A DNA stretch of 64,000 nucleotides from Tritrichomonas musculus (lineage: Eukaryota > Parabasalia > Tritrichomonadida > Tritrichomonadidae), in the NCBI GenBank assembly GCA_039105265.1, contig JAPFFF010000002.1, forward strand, positions 4,774,001 through 4,838,000, read 5' to 3'. Shown here piece after piece: positions 34,913 through 45,285 of the stretch (position 1 is its first letter; every line of letters starts with the position of its first letter). The translations under genes were made by a program, and so were the position numbers. Under the pieces are notes generated by a model that worked only from the letters and a program-made list of their open reading frames with translations, made no database searches and was not told the DNA's origin.

Positions 34913-36223
34913 ATGGAAATACCAATTGAACTTCAAAATAAACTTGTTGATTTATCAAATTATGAGAAAGGGGAATTCCTTGGTAAGGGAAAATTTGGAA
35001 AAGTATATTTGACTACAGAAAAATCATCTGGAAAACAATATGCAGCCAAAATTTTAAATGAGGAAGTTTCTCTAGATAAATCATCTTCATATTGTGACCA
35101 GGATTTTGATTTCTCTGAATTTCAAATCATGGCATCAAATTCATATCCAGCATTATTAGGCCTTACTGGCTTTTCCATGACTAACTTTGTAGGTGATCCA
35201 CATCCAACTATTATATATCCATTAATGACAAATAATACTGTCAAATCTTTCTTTAATAATATCCAAAAGACAAATACTCGAGTATTTATAATTTTACTTG
35301 GTATAGCTATTGGGATGCGTCATCTTCATAGTAAAAACATTGTTCATCGAGATTTAAAATCAGATAACGTTTTACTAGATGAAAATTTCTATCCATACAT
35401 TGCTGATTTTGGTTTTTCAAAACAAGGAGATGACGAAAACTTCTTGTTTAAAACGCGCGTCTGCACTCCTTTATATGGAGCTCCAGAAATCTTTCGCCGT
35501 AAAGGAAAATATGATAAAAAAGTTGATGTATTCTCATTTTCAATTCTTGCATACCAATTGCTGTTAAACAAGGCTCCTTATGACAAAACAGTTTTAGGCT
35601 ATACTTTTGAAAATTTTAGTGCCAAAATATTAAAAAACGAGCTTCGCCCTGAAACAGATTTCATTAGAAATACAATAATCAAATCTTTTTTGGAGAGGTG
35701 TTGGTCTCCAAAACCAGACGAAAGACCTTCTTTCGACCAAATAATCAAAGAAATGACAGAACAACGCTTCTACAGCGATTTCGGAATAATTATCACAGAA
35801 GTCATTAAATATCTAGACGTATTTGGTAGCGAATTCGAAGAGATTAAAAATAAATTAATCACAGATAATAATATAAATATTAACGATAATGATAGTGACG
35901 ATGAATCGTGCAATGAGTTATCCAGTGATACAGATGAAGATATTCTTGGACTAACATATACTGAGATGAAGTTCATTCTACGTACAATTAACGTTTCTGA
36001 GCAAAAATTTATAGATTGGGCTAGACATTATCATTATGACCCAGAAAATGATAATATTGATATGAAAAGAAAAACATTTATTGATCATATGACCTCAAAT
36101 ACAATCTATGATAGAAAGGTAATAACAATTATTTATGACTATAACCATCCTAGGAATCAAGACGATGATATTCAAACACAAATCATCGGTGTTGCTTCCA
36201 TGAATGATCTGACTGATTCTTAA
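34913..36223 (+). CDS. Protein kinase (TKL-like), 436 residues
   Basis: A complete kinase domain (about 20-285): glycine loop LGKGKFGKV (23-31), Lys 46 in YAAKIL, catalytic loop HRDLKSDN (about 145-152), DFG in ADFGFSK, and APEIF with the later Asp-Val-F-S segment. The general look, with HSKNIVHRDLKSDNVL and the W-S-P-KPDERPSF-x-x-I ending, is of the large trichomonad TKL-like kinase family. All key residues are present, so it should be active. The C-terminal 150 residues have an acidic Asn/Asp linker and a helical domain of unknown type (FILRTINVSEQKFIDWARHY). No transmembrane segment is visible, so a cytosolic Ser/Thr kinase is most likely. Confidence 0.93.
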   Translation: MEIPIELQNKLVDLSNYEKGEFLGKGKFGKVYLTTEKSSGKQYAAKILNEEVSLDKSSSYCDQDFDFSEFQIMASNSYPALLGLTGFSMTNFVGDPHPTIIYPLMTNNTVKSFFNNIQKTNTRVFIILLGIAIGMRHLHSKNIVHRDLKSDNVLLDENFYPYIADFGFSKQGDDENFLFKTRVCTPLYGAPEIFRRKGKYDKKVDVFSFSILAYQLLLNKAPYDKTVLGYTFENFSAKILKNELRPETDFIRNTIIKSFLERCWSPKPDERPSFDQIIKEMTEQRFYSDFGIIITEVIKYLDVFGSEFEEIKNKLITDNNININDNDSDDESCNELSSDTDEDILGLTYTEMKFILRTINVSEQKFIDWARHYHYDPENDNIDMKRKTFIDHMTSNTIYDRKVITIIYDYNHPRNQDDDIQTQIIGVASMNDLTDS

Positions 36224-36342
36224 TTTACCAAAATCATCAAACATAATCCGGATTTTTTTGTAATGTAAACATTACAATGTTTGCGAATTTACTCATTTTT
36301 AATAAAATAAAATAAAAAAAAAAAAGGTACATTTTATTATTT

Positions 36343-38247
36343 TTATTCATACAAATTACCAGTCTCTTTCATTTTTCTTTTCTTCATTCGATCCATTTCT
36401 CTCTCTTTCTTCGAAACAACTCTTTCTTGCTTAATTTCACTCTTAAATCTTTTAATTAATTTAACTGCAGTTTGATTTGATACAAGTGAAAACCCGAGAT
36501 CACTTTGTAAAGCTGGATTTGACTGTAAATGCGAAAGAAAGTTTTTTTGAGTGACTCTTTTTACTGCTTCTGCTAATATTACTCTTCTTGCTCCTTCAAT
36601 TGTTACATGCTGTGCATTAAAAGCAAGATCTAATTGACGTTTTGAACAACCATCAACGCATCGCAAAACATCGGACACTTTTGATCTAAGAGCTTTTTCT
36701 TTAGCTTTATTTTTGCCTTTGTTTCCACCCACGTTTGTATTTACCCGAAGTGGTAGTGTTTCTATTAATGGCCTGAAATGTGATATGAAATCATGCATTT
36801 TTAATAATTGAGAAGAATCACTAGACGAAATATCTAACTCATTCATTGAAATATGGAGTTCCTGATGACGCTCATATAGACATTCATATAAAACAAGGAA
36901 GAGATCAAGGCCATCGATTACCAGAAGAGGATCGAGAGATACATCATCTTTTTCGTTTTCATTACCAATACAAATGGAGATAACAGTTTTTAGCTCATCA
37001 ATGAGGTCCTCAGCTGCAGCTTCTGCAGGAAGGGCAGATGCAATGAGAGTTGCACCTTGAATTAGCTCACGAAGCGACTGAGTGCTGCCTCTATTTTTCG
37101 TTCTTCTTTTTAATGAAGCAAAGCTTACAGGTGACGCAACAAATACAGGATTGTTACTGTTGTCGGCGTTTGATTCATCATCATCATCTTTAACATTTGA
37201 GTTTTCTTGGATATTACTGATTTCTATATTGTTTATTTCCATTGGTTCTTCTATGCTAGTAGTCTCGACTTTTTCAATATTTTCATTTTCGTTTGAACCG
37301 ATTATATTAGAATTTTCATCTTCTTTATTATTCTCATCTTTTAAATCAGTAATTTTACTGTTATTATCGTTATTATTAATTATTTCAGCATTTTCAATAC
37401 TGTTAATATCATTTTCTTCAGTAATTTCATTTTTTTGATTATCTGCACTATTAATTGAATTACCATTTTGATTATCACTAGTTTTATCATCTTCATTATT
37501 AATATTGCTATCATTGTTATTGCTATCATTGCTATTGATATCATTGTTATTGATATCATTGTTATTGATATCATTGTTATTGATATCATTGTTATTGATA
37601 TCATTGTTATTGATATCATTGTTATTGATATTATCATCGTTGTCTTTATCATGATTATTTTGAACTCTTTTTTTGACTTTATTTCGATGTTTGTTTTTGT
37701 TTTGTGCTTTATTTAGATTAATTCCTGTGGTTGTAGCACTAATGAAAACATCTAGGAAAACTTTAAATATATCTAATGAATCTTCTCTTCCTTCTACTGA
37801 GTTTGCAACAAGGAAAGAAATTGCAAAGGCTCTATAAGCTTCATACTCACTGGATAGATATCCAATTGAAGGTAAAATATCAGAAATAAGCATTTTGGCT
37901 CTGCTTGAAAAATCAGATCTTCTACCAGCTGAAATAGCACATATTAATCTTAACGCTTCGTTATGCTGACTTTTTGAGCATTTATTTATAATGATTTCGC
38001 GCAATGAAGCTAAAGCCGTATCATTCATTCTATCATCACGTTGATGAGCACAGCTTTTTGTAAATATTTCAATAAGAGATTTAATTGCAGATAAGCGTAC
38101 TTCAGGCTTTTCATCCAAATCTAATTTTGCGACCAACGAGGGTAAAAAAAATGAAGCAGTTGATTTTTCTGAATTATTTAAATCTGCTTCTGATTGTGCA
38201 TGAGAATGGAAAGCTAATTCGATATCAGAAGGCTTTGTTTTTCGCAT
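36343..38247 (-). CDS. IFRD-family (interferon-related developmental regulator-like) protein, 634 residues
   Basis: The N-terminal part (20-185) is a helical repeat domain with LDLDEKPEVRLSAIKSLIEI and AYRAFAISFLVANSVEGRED, which fits the IFRD ARM-like domain. The C-terminal part (about 470-600) has KAKEKALRSKVSDVLRCVDG, then HVTIEGARRVILAEAVKRVT and FLSHLQSNPALQSDLGF, like the IFRD C-terminal domain (wHxxxqxxxLrxxLgxGxxxHLxxNxxLrxxF). Between them is a disordered Asn/Asp/Glu region with a 15-bp tandem repeat (NNNDI units). Known members act in transcription and translation control (TIS7, ribosome-linked in yeast). The start lies 135 bases from the divergent CLASP gene. Confidence 0.75.
   Translation of the reverse strand: MRKTKPSDIELAFHSHAQSEADLNNSEKSTASFFLPSLVAKLDLDEKPEVRLSAIKSLIEIFTKSCAHQRDDRMNDTALASLREIIINKCSKSQHNEALRLICAISAGRRSDFSSRAKMLISDILPSIGYLSSEYEAYRAFAISFLVANSVEGREDSLDIFKVFLDVFISATTTGINLNKAQNKNKHRNKVKKRVQNNHDKDNDDNINNNDINNNDINNNDINNNDINNNDINNNDINSNDSNNNDSNINNEDDKTSDNQNGNSINSADNQKNEITEENDINSIENAEIINNNDNNSKITDLKDENNKEDENSNIIGSNENENIEKVETTSIEEPMEINNIEISNIQENSNVKDDDDESNADNSNNPVFVASPVSFASLKRRTKNRGSTQSLRELIQGATLIASALPAEAAAEDLIDELKTVISICIGNENEKDDVSLDPLLVIDGLDLFLVLYECLYERHQELHISMNELDISSSDSSQLLKMHDFISHFRPLIETLPLRVNTNVGGNKGKNKAKEKALRSKVSDVLRCVDGCSKRQLDLAFNAQHVTIEGARRVILAEAVKRVTQKNFLSHLQSNPALQSDLGFSLVSNQTAVKLIKRFKSEIKQERVVSKKEREMDRMKKRKMKETGNLYE
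37504..37631. repeat. 15-bp tandem repeat inside the IFRD gene
   Basis: About eight copies of a unit around GTTATTGATATCATT, encoding repeated NNNDI on the minus strand. The copies nearest 37504 differ by one or two bases (GCTATC for GATATC), and the middle ones are perfect, as expected for slippage. Confidence 0.93.
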
Positions 38248-38382
38248 ATTATGATTTTAAACTTTTTCAATATAAATTTTGCCGAACCAAATTAACCATT
38301 GAAATTTACCTTTCAACACATTTTATTTAAATGCTAAACGTACATAGATTTTTTTTTATAACTTTTACTAAGATAATCTTAG
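38248..38382. promoter_or_regulatory. Divergent promoter region of the IFRD and CLASP genes
   Basis: A 135-base AT-rich spacer between two head-to-head starts. It holds AAACTTTTTC (AACTTTTT at 38260-38267), just before the IFRD start, and a related TAACTTTTACT 20 bases before the CLASP start. The same AACTTTTT word is found near several other host starts in this window. Confidence 0.45.
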
Positions 38383-41355
38383 ATGACAGCTAATATTCTT
38401 CAACTTATTGAACAAACAAAGACAGTATCTCCAGATAATGTTCCTAATTTACTCTCATCGATTTCTGATTACATTTGCAAAAACAAAATTACAGATGATG
38501 AAACAGATAAGCTAATAGAACTAATTCTCAATTCAATTTCCAATAAACCACCTTCGATTCAACGTTCAACATTTTCGTTATGCAATAATGTTTTAGATAT
38601 TGTCGACTTTCCTCCTCAAAAGCTTTCAGAATTCTCTACGAATTTATTAAATCAGCTTAAAACAATATTATCGCTATCTCCAGAAAAAGCAAAGACTTTA
38701 TACGATGAAGCAATTACATTAACAAGACATGTTCTTAAAGTTGTTGGAGCAGATTCTTTTTGGAAAATATTTTCGTCTTGTTTCATGGAAAAATCACCAT
38801 ATCTTAATATAGTATCTCTCGATTTACTTTATGAAACGCTCAATATTGAAGAAAATTTCAAGACTGCTAGTTTTATTCAAACTGTATTTAGGCATCTTCG
38901 TGAAAAATCAAATTCAGAAGTTAAAAAGCGTGCTTATAATATTGCAGAACTTTTATACAATCGTCGTCCTGAAACTGTTATAAAATTATTGAACAAAATT
39001 TTTTTAACTGATGCTGAACCGATAATCGAACAGATCAAAAAAGATGTTGAATCATCTACAAATGAAGAAGCTCCAAAGGAAACTACAAATGATGAATCAA
39101 TGAGTCAATGCGATGGATCATCACAATGCGGCGATTTTGACAAAATGTCGACAAGTTCATTTATGAGCAAGGCTTCTCGAGCAAGTTCTAGGCTTAGTGT
39201 ATGTTCAACAAAGAAAGATACCACTTCTGTAAAAAATGATAAAAATTCAATACAAAATAATCGTCCCGTAAATGGTCGCCCAAGTCTTGGAGGCAAAAAG
39301 AGAAGCCATATCCCTGTTAACAGAATTGTTAAAGGTTCTTATATAGCTGGTGCCTCAGAAGGTGAAAACAAAAAAACTCCTGAAGAAATAGAAAAAGATA
39401 TCATTGCAGAATTTGAATCACCATTAAAAGATCAAACACCGAAAAGTGGCAATTGTCCATTCAATGAAATCTCACAGAAAGTTACACGAGATGCAAACAA
39501 TGATTGGGAAATCCGTGCTGCTCAACTTGAAAGTATTGTTGGATATGCTCGTGGGTCACAAAACAAGGCTCAATTTGCACGAAATTTGAACATTTTGAAA
39601 GATGGATTCGAATCCTGTGTTAATGATTTCAGATCAGCCCTTTCTAAGCGAGCTTGCATTTGTATATCTGCCATTGCCGAAGCCCTTGAAAATAAAATTG
39701 ACCTTTGCTGTGATTGGCTTCTTCCACTCGTTGTCAATCGCGTTGGCAAAGACACATTTACAATTCCAGCTGAATTAGCCGCCATATCGATCATTAAAAA
39801 TGTTTCAAAAGGAACAAATTCGACCAGCTTCAAATCAACACGTCGACAACTTGAAGAACTTGTTAAACATAAGAATGAAAAGGTCCGAGTTGTTGCTGTT
39901 AAATGCATAACCGTTGCAATTGAATATTGGAATAAAGAAGCCTCGAAAGGACTTGAAAAGATTCTTGAAGAAAAGAGTCGTGATCAATCTGAAAAAGTTC
40001 GTTCAATAGCATCTTCATTTACAGCTTCCTTGGTTGCTACAAAAGCAGCATCTGCACAAATACGAACAGAAGACATCATTCTTGACAATGATGATGAAGA
40101 TGAAGAAATGAAGTCTAATTTTGATTCCGAAATTTCAAAGAATGCTTTCGATGACACAATTTTTGAAGTTGAAAGTTTACATGGCGAATCGTTGAAAGGC
40201 TTGGTTGATCAAAAGAACATGGAATTAATTTCCGCTTTCATTCAGCAAACTAACTGTAACTTGCTTGGATTCATTCAGCCTATAATTGAAATGATTTGTG
40301 AAGGCTTTCAAAGTGATTCAATTGAAAACATTCGTGATTCAACACAACTCTTGTCCTTATTATGCGCCAACTATTCAAATAGTCTGTATCCTTTCTTATT
40401 CACAATTAGTCAATCTTTACCAAACGATTCAACCTATTCAAAAATTGCAATTTCAAAGCTATCGTCAGCATTCGGATCAAATGCAATTGCACGACTTTTT
40501 GCCAATTCAACCAATTCTTCAGCTTGTGAATTTGTTCTCAAATTTGCTGAAAAACAAGATAATAATATCAGCTTTGCTGTTAAATCGGTTTATTTGGCGG
40601 TTTCTAATCATCATTATGAATCTCATCGTGATTTAATCATTAAATTGTTAAAGAAGATTCATTCTTATGATTCTCTTAAATGCGAAGCTTTAATTTCATC
40701 AATAAATCAAGATGATCGTAAAATCATTCTTGCTGATGTTAAAGAATCAATTTCTCCTCTTTATCATGCTTTCATTAAAGATGATTCTGATTATTTATCA
40801 GATGAACTTTACTCGCATCTCAATTCAATTAAATCTAAGAAAAATCAAAATCAAGAAAATTCTGAAAATGATTCAAATTCTTGTAATATTGACATATCTT
40901 TGATTCAAAAAGCTTTTGAATCAAATTCTACTGAGTGCTTATTATTGGCAATTACAATCATTCGTGAAAGTAAGACATTTTTAAGTAAAGAATTGGTTTC
41001 TTTCCTTTTGAAATGCTCAGCAAGCAATAACAAAGAAGTGTCTATTGCTTCTTCTTTGGCAATGATGAAATGCGCTCAAGACAAATCAATTTCTATTGAT
41101 GATTTTCTTGATCAATTCATGCTCAGTGATGGAGCTTTTAAGACTTTGACGGAATTGATGAAAAATCAAGAAATTAATGATTCTCGTCTTGATGAAATTA
41201 ATAAGAAAATTAGAGATGGAGTTTGTTCTTTATCTGTAAAATATTCTGCATTGGCTGTTATAGCTTACATTTGTAAAAATATTTGCTCATCTTACTTGAG
41301 CATTTATGGCGACCTTTCTTTTGTTAATCAAAAACTTTTGCAATCATTTATGTAA
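38383..41355 (+). CDS. CLASP/MAST-like microtubule-associated protein, 990 residues
   Basis: A HEAT-repeat protein. Residues 1-230 form a first helical array. A disordered Ser/Lys-rich linker follows (230-360) with SRASSRLS and RPSLGGKKRS. Residues of about 365-590 match the CLASP N-type TOG domain: NDWEIRAAQLESIVGYARGS, FRSALSKRACICISAIAEAL, then ELAAISIIKNVSKGTNS and KNEKVRVVAVKCITVAIEY. A third helical array fills 600-990. CLASPs bind tubulin and stabilise microtubule plus ends and spindles. A cytosolic role on microtubules of the trichomonad cytoskeleton is a fair inference. The gene is whole. Confidence 0.82.
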   Translation: MTANILQLIEQTKTVSPDNVPNLLSSISDYICKNKITDDETDKLIELILNSISNKPPSIQRSTFSLCNNVLDIVDFPPQKLSEFSTNLLNQLKTILSLSPEKAKTLYDEAITLTRHVLKVVGADSFWKIFSSCFMEKSPYLNIVSLDLLYETLNIEENFKTASFIQTVFRHLREKSNSEVKKRAYNIAELLYNRRPETVIKLLNKIFLTDAEPIIEQIKKDVESSTNEEAPKETTNDESMSQCDGSSQCGDFDKMSTSSFMSKASRASSRLSVCSTKKDTTSVKNDKNSIQNNRPVNGRPSLGGKKRSHIPVNRIVKGSYIAGASEGENKKTPEEIEKDIIAEFESPLKDQTPKSGNCPFNEISQKVTRDANNDWEIRAAQLESIVGYARGSQNKAQFARNLNILKDGFESCVNDFRSALSKRACICISAIAEALENKIDLCCDWLLPLVVNRVGKDTFTIPAELAAISIIKNVSKGTNSTSFKSTRRQLEELVKHKNEKVRVVAVKCITVAIEYWNKEASKGLEKILEEKSRDQSEKVRSIASSFTASLVATKAASAQIRTEDIILDNDDEDEEMKSNFDSEISKNAFDDTIFEVESLHGESLKGLVDQKNMELISAFIQQTNCNLLGFIQPIIEMICEGFQSDSIENIRDSTQLLSLLCANYSNSLYPFLFTISQSLPNDSTYSKIAISKLSSAFGSNAIARLFANSTNSSACEFVLKFAEKQDNNISFAVKSVYLAVSNHHYESHRDLIIKLLKKIHSYDSLKCEALISSINQDDRKIILADVKESISPLYHAFIKDDSDYLSDELYSHLNSIKSKKNQNQENSENDSNSCNIDISLIQKAFESNSTECLLLAITIIRESKTFLSKELVSFLLKCSASNNKEVSIASSLAMMKCAQDKSISIDDFLDQFMLSDGAFKTLTELMKNQEINDSRLDEINKKIRDGVCSLSVKYSALAVIAYICKNICSSYLSIYGDLSFVNQKLLQSFM

Positions 41356-41673
41356 CGTTTTTTTTAAATATATTTTACTCTTTTTATACTAATGAAAATA
41401 AAAAAAATAATATCAAATTTAATTTAGTTAAATAATTCTTTTTATTTTGGGATCAGATATAGTACTATATTAATAAATTATTGTTTACTTGGTTTTCAAT
41501 GAATTTATGCAGAGAATTCAAATATTTTTATATTTTATGTTTTTTTTTATTCAAAGAAATATAACGAATTAAACCAAAATAAAGCATTCAAAAGAAAGAT
41601 GATAAATTCAATATGCTCTATCAAATTTGGGCTTTGGACAATTTAAAAATAATAATCGAAATTATATTTTCAA
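41356..41673. other. Gene-free AT-rich spacer
   Basis: No coding or structural signal seen between the CLASP gene end and the first copy of the long dispersed repeat. It holds the left target duplication of that repeat (TATTTTCA at 41665-41672). Confidence 0.6.
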
Positions 41674-42622
41674 AAAGAGGTCGACTCTCTCAAATTTTTT
41701 TTGATTGAAAAATAATAATATCTTATAAATTAGATATTCATTTTAATTAATAAATTTTTAAATCAATATTAAATAGAATTCGGATTCATTTATTATATCT
41801 TATAAATTAAAAAATTCATTATTTATTCCAAAAATCATTAAAAATTGTGTTTTTATTATGCTACTTTAGGTATTTTCTTAAATTATTTACTATTCACATT
41901 ATTTATATGTAGCTTAGAAATATAATAATAATTTTTAATAAAATATATTATTGATATTCAAGAAATTATTATTTTTTCTAAATAAAAATTTTGAATTTAA
42001 AATTGAATTAAATGCTAGTTTTTGAAAAAATCATTTTGATAACATCAGAATTTTGAAAATATATTATTTTTATTAACAAATGCTTATTTTTTAATAATAT
42101 ATCAGTATTATCCTCATATTAATGATAATGTATTTACTATATATATTATAAATCACATTTATATTATTATAAAATATATTTTTATATTTTAACTCAGTTT
42201 ATTTGTATATCACAATTGAGAATTAATAATAATAACGTATTAATTCAATTTTATTTTTCTTAAATAATATTATCTTATATGATATTCAATTAATTAATTT
42301 TTAATTAATTTAAAATATGTATATAAAATTATGAAAAAAGAATATATGATATGAAGGTTATAAAATATTTATATATTTGGATATTTACAAATTCCCAAAA
42401 TCCCTTTGAATAGTGGAAATTAGATAAGAACTCAAAAATATTTTCTCCTTTCAAAAGTTAAACTTTTTCTGTTTTTATTTTTTTTAGTGAAATATCTCTA
42501 TTTTGGCTAATAGAATCGGCTTCATATTTAAAATTGCATCATGTTATTGATAAATCTAATATTATTTATTATTAATTTTTTATAATTTTAGAATATGATA
42601 ACCGCCAAAAGTCGAACCCTTT
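41674..42622. mobile_element. Non-autonomous MULE-like repeat, copy A (about 950 bp)
   Basis: No gene inside. It is about 90% similar by eye to 46861-47799 along its whole length. Short ends are inverted: AAAGAGGTCGACT at the left and the reverse complement of AAAGGGTTCGACT at the right (end ...AGTCGAACCCTTT). It is flanked by a direct repeat with 8 identical bases out of 10 (TATTTTCA core at 41665-41672 and 42624-42631). A 9-11 bp target duplication is typical of Mutator-like elements. Confidence 0.7.
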
Positions 42623-42755
42623 TTATTTTCATTTTTTTTTTTTACATAAATATAAATTTGATGTTGTTTCAAAACATTTGAATAAATACACAAAATTTCA
42701 AAAGAGAATTAACCTTTTCTTTTGACCTTCATCTCATGGAGTTTCTTTTCAATTC
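42623..42755. promoter_or_regulatory. Upstream region of the 269-residue gene
   Basis: The 133 bases hold AT-rich DNA, CCTTTTC at about 42715, and Inr-like TCATCTCATGG and TCAATTCATG just before the ATG. The trichomonad M5 motif CCTTTY is a known core-promoter word; its use here is inferred. Confidence 0.4.
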
Positions 42756-43565
42756 ATGTCGCTTATCCGTAAACTCTCTAGGGAGTCAGATTCGGGTTCA
42801 AGCGACGGATTTGACCAGCTTTCAATGGACCTTCCTCAATACAATCAATTACCAGGTATATCAGGCTTGAATAATTTTAACGATAATTTTCCAAATTCTC
42901 ATGATTTCGAAGATGATTTTGCACAGTGGCAGCTGACAAGATTTAATAGAAAAAGTATTGTAAACGTTTCTCACATTCTTACTTCCTCTTACCATTGTGT
43001 AATCAAAAATTTTAATCCTCTTATTTTTTTTTACTTAATAGGATCAGCAGTGAACTTTTTTTCAATACGATATAAATTTTGGTTTATTTACATTCCTTTT
43101 GATGCTTTTTCTTCTTTATTCAAAACCTCGATTTCAATATCACTTGTTTCAAGCGAGCAGTGGAATTCTAGATTACACTTTTTATTAACAAAGTCAGCCT
43201 TTACAACCTTTTTGGTCAATTTGATCAATGCATTCTTGATTTATCAAACCATCATCTGCTTATTTGATCGATCATCAAGGGTAACAATAGTTGTAGTTTT
43301 ACTTCTTGCAGAATCTTACACAACATTTTTCTTCCCATGTTTTGTATTCGAAGCAAGACAATTGAAATTCTCTTCATCATTTTCATTTTCCCTACGTATT
43401 TCGTTTTGTAGTCAACACTCAGTTCAAATGGTATCATTATTCCTTTTATCATTTTTGTTACATGCTATTGGACCTTTTACTCTTGGACTTTTAGATTGGA
43501 CAGCAGATATAATGAAACCTGCAGTTTTTATTGCTGTCTGCGGCTCTGAACGAATACAACAATAA
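42756..43565 (+). CDS. Multi-pass membrane protein, 269 residues
   Basis: The first 70 residues are soluble and Ser/Asp-rich. From about residue 75 on there are five or so hydrophobic segments (for example around FNPLIFFYLIGSAVNFFSI, FLVNLINAFLIYQTIICLF and MVSLFLLSFLLHAIGPFTL). There is no signal peptide. I do not recognise the family. Secretory-pathway membrane proteins of this size (UNC50- or Yip-like) have a similar layout, but I saw no diagnostic motif. It starts at MSLIRKLSRES, preceded by Inr-like TCA words. Confidence 0.75.
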   Translation: MSLIRKLSRESDSGSSDGFDQLSMDLPQYNQLPGISGLNNFNDNFPNSHDFEDDFAQWQLTRFNRKSIVNVSHILTSSYHCVIKNFNPLIFFYLIGSAVNFFSIRYKFWFIYIPFDAFSSLFKTSISISLVSSEQWNSRLHFLLTKSAFTTFLVNLINAFLIYQTIICLFDRSSRVTIVVVLLLAESYTTFFFPCFVFEARQLKFSSSFSFSLRISFCSQHSVQMVSLFLLSFLLHAIGPFTLGLLDWTADIMKPAVFIAVCGSERIQQ

Positions 43566-44146
43566 TTTCAATTATTTTGAAATATGAATTATATCCAATT
43601 TCACTTTAATTTCCTTGTTTTTTTTTTATTACAAATTTTTGAATATATATTTTTTTATATATTCATTTAAATTAGTTTGATAATGTTTTTTTTCTATCCC
43701 TTATTTTTCTATCTTTTTTTTAATTTAATTTTAAATAATAAATCAATCTCTATCCCGTCAAATATCTTTATTTTTATATTCAAAACTCATCATATTCTTT
43801 AATTAAGCCATTATATTCTTTGTTAAATTTTTAAAAGAGAATAATTTAGATTCCAATCATCAAATTATAATAATTATTTTTGCTCATTTCAAATAAATAC
43901 TTAAAAAAGCATATGGAATGTTTTAATATTTTAATGAACATTTTTATACATAAGAGTTGACATGAATTATTTTTTTTTTGGCATGTATGCTAACTGATCT
44001 TTCCAATTTTCCCTTAAAAAATTCTTAAAATTTTGAAATTTTTTTAAAAATTTTTTATTGAACCATTTAATGTTTCAAAAAGTTCAAAAATTTTACATTC
44101 AGTATTAATTCGGTGAAATTTTAAATGTTCAATTCATTTTTTCTAA
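43566..44146. other. Spacer with AAAAAGTT box and Inr-like start signal
   Basis: AT-rich and gene-free. AAAAAGTT at 44077-44084 lies 63 bases before the next start, and TCAATTCATTTTTTCTAAATG leads directly into the ATG at 44147. Confidence 0.5.
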
Positions 44147-44359
44147 ATGATTTTCAAATCAAAGACACATCCAGCCTATTCTAGCAATCACTCATTCTAT
44201 AAAACTATTCAGAATTACATTATTTTAATTATTTTAATGATTGCTCTCATTTTAATTGCATCTATATTTTCAATGGTTGGTATTTCAGCAATTATGTTGA
44301 AGATGAATTTTCCTCCTTTGATAGTTGGATTATTATTGCTTTTGTTCTTTATGTTTTAA
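44147..44359 (+). CDS. Small two-span membrane protein, 70 residues
   Basis: A short soluble head (MIFKSKTHPAYSSNHSFYKT) is followed by two hydrophobic segments, about 24-50 and 53-70 (IILIILMIALILIASIFSMV, then PPLIVGLLLLLFFMF). It is too short for the usual gene caller but has an Inr-like TCATTTTTTCTAAATG at its start and the AACTTTTT-type word upstream. Such small proteins are often subunits of ER or mitochondrion-related complexes. Family unknown. Confidence 0.55.
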   Translation: MIFKSKTHPAYSSNHSFYKTIQNYIILIILMIALILIASIFSMVGISAIMLKMNFPPLIVGLLLLLFFMF

Positions 44360-45015
44360 AACATTTTTAATATGTTATTATCTTTTCTGTATCTTTTTGC
44401 TAATAAATGCGAATCTATCTTCTAATTATTATAATTATGTTTTTATTATTATCATATTTTTTATTTTCGATGTATAAAAATATCATTAAAATTAAATTTA
44501 ATAATATTAATCTTAACTATGAATTGATATTTTGTATAAATTTACAATTTAATCACGAGTTTAATAAAAATATTTAATTTAAAAAGTTGAGCTTTCTGAT
44601 AACATTATTTTTCGAATTGAAATTTCTAAAATTCATTTTTAAAAAGAAATTTATTAAGAACTAATATAATTTTCATATTAAATAAATATAATTAAGAAAA
44701 TTACTATTTAATATAATTAAAATTATTGAACTGAGTATTTTTAATACAAAGAAATTATAATTATAAGCATTTTATTATTTAAAAAATCTTATTTCAAAAA
44801 TTTAAATATAAAATATTGAAAAAAAAAACAATCAAATAAATTTACTTTCAATATTTAATCGCCAAAATTATAATTCAATTTTTCATTGATTAAAATTCAA
44901 TAAAAATTAATCGTCTACTTTTAAAAAGTTTGAAATTTTGAATGAAATTCAATAGTGCGAGGACTAAACTTTTTCAAAAAATTATTTACAAATAAATCAT
45001 TTTACATAAAGAATA
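44360..45015. other. Gene-free AT-rich spacer with promoter words near its end
   Basis: No coding signal. AAACTTTTT at 44966-44974 and TCATTTTACAT just before the ATG at 45016 are the only features I would point to. Confidence 0.5.
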
Positions 45016-45285
45016 ATGGATATTTGCATTTCTAACCCTAGCCTCACTGCAATTTCAAGAAATAAAATCCACCCAAACCATTTTGTTCAATACTATTACC
45101 AAGACAACAGTTCAGTAACACTAAACATCAAAGACAAAACAATTATGTATTACGACCATAATTTTATTCCATTGTATGACAAATGGCATGAAATATCCGG
45201 ACCATGGGAAAATGAGATATTTGACAAAGCTACAAGTGATAATCATTACTATCATGCCCCATTTACTCGCTGCCCAGTTCAATAA
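45016..45285 (+). CDS. Small unknown protein, 89 residues
   Basis: A short frame with markedly higher GC than its surroundings and a balanced amino acid mix, unlike chance frames in this AT-rich DNA. It has NHFVQYYYQDNSSVTLNIKD, then WHEISGPWENEIFDKATSDN and a Cys near the end. An Inr-like TCATTTTACA lies before the ATG and AACTTTTT is 42 bases upstream. No family recognised. Confidence 0.55.
   Translation: MDICISNPSLTAISRNKIHPNHFVQYYYQDNSSVTLNIKDKTIMYYDHNFIPLYDKWHEISGPWENEIFDKATSDNHYYHAPFTRCPVQ

Noticed and set aside
37380-37716. Frames of Ile/Asp or Ile/Met repeats opposite and out of frame with the IFRD repeat
   Set aside because: They arise from the 15-bp tandem repeat.
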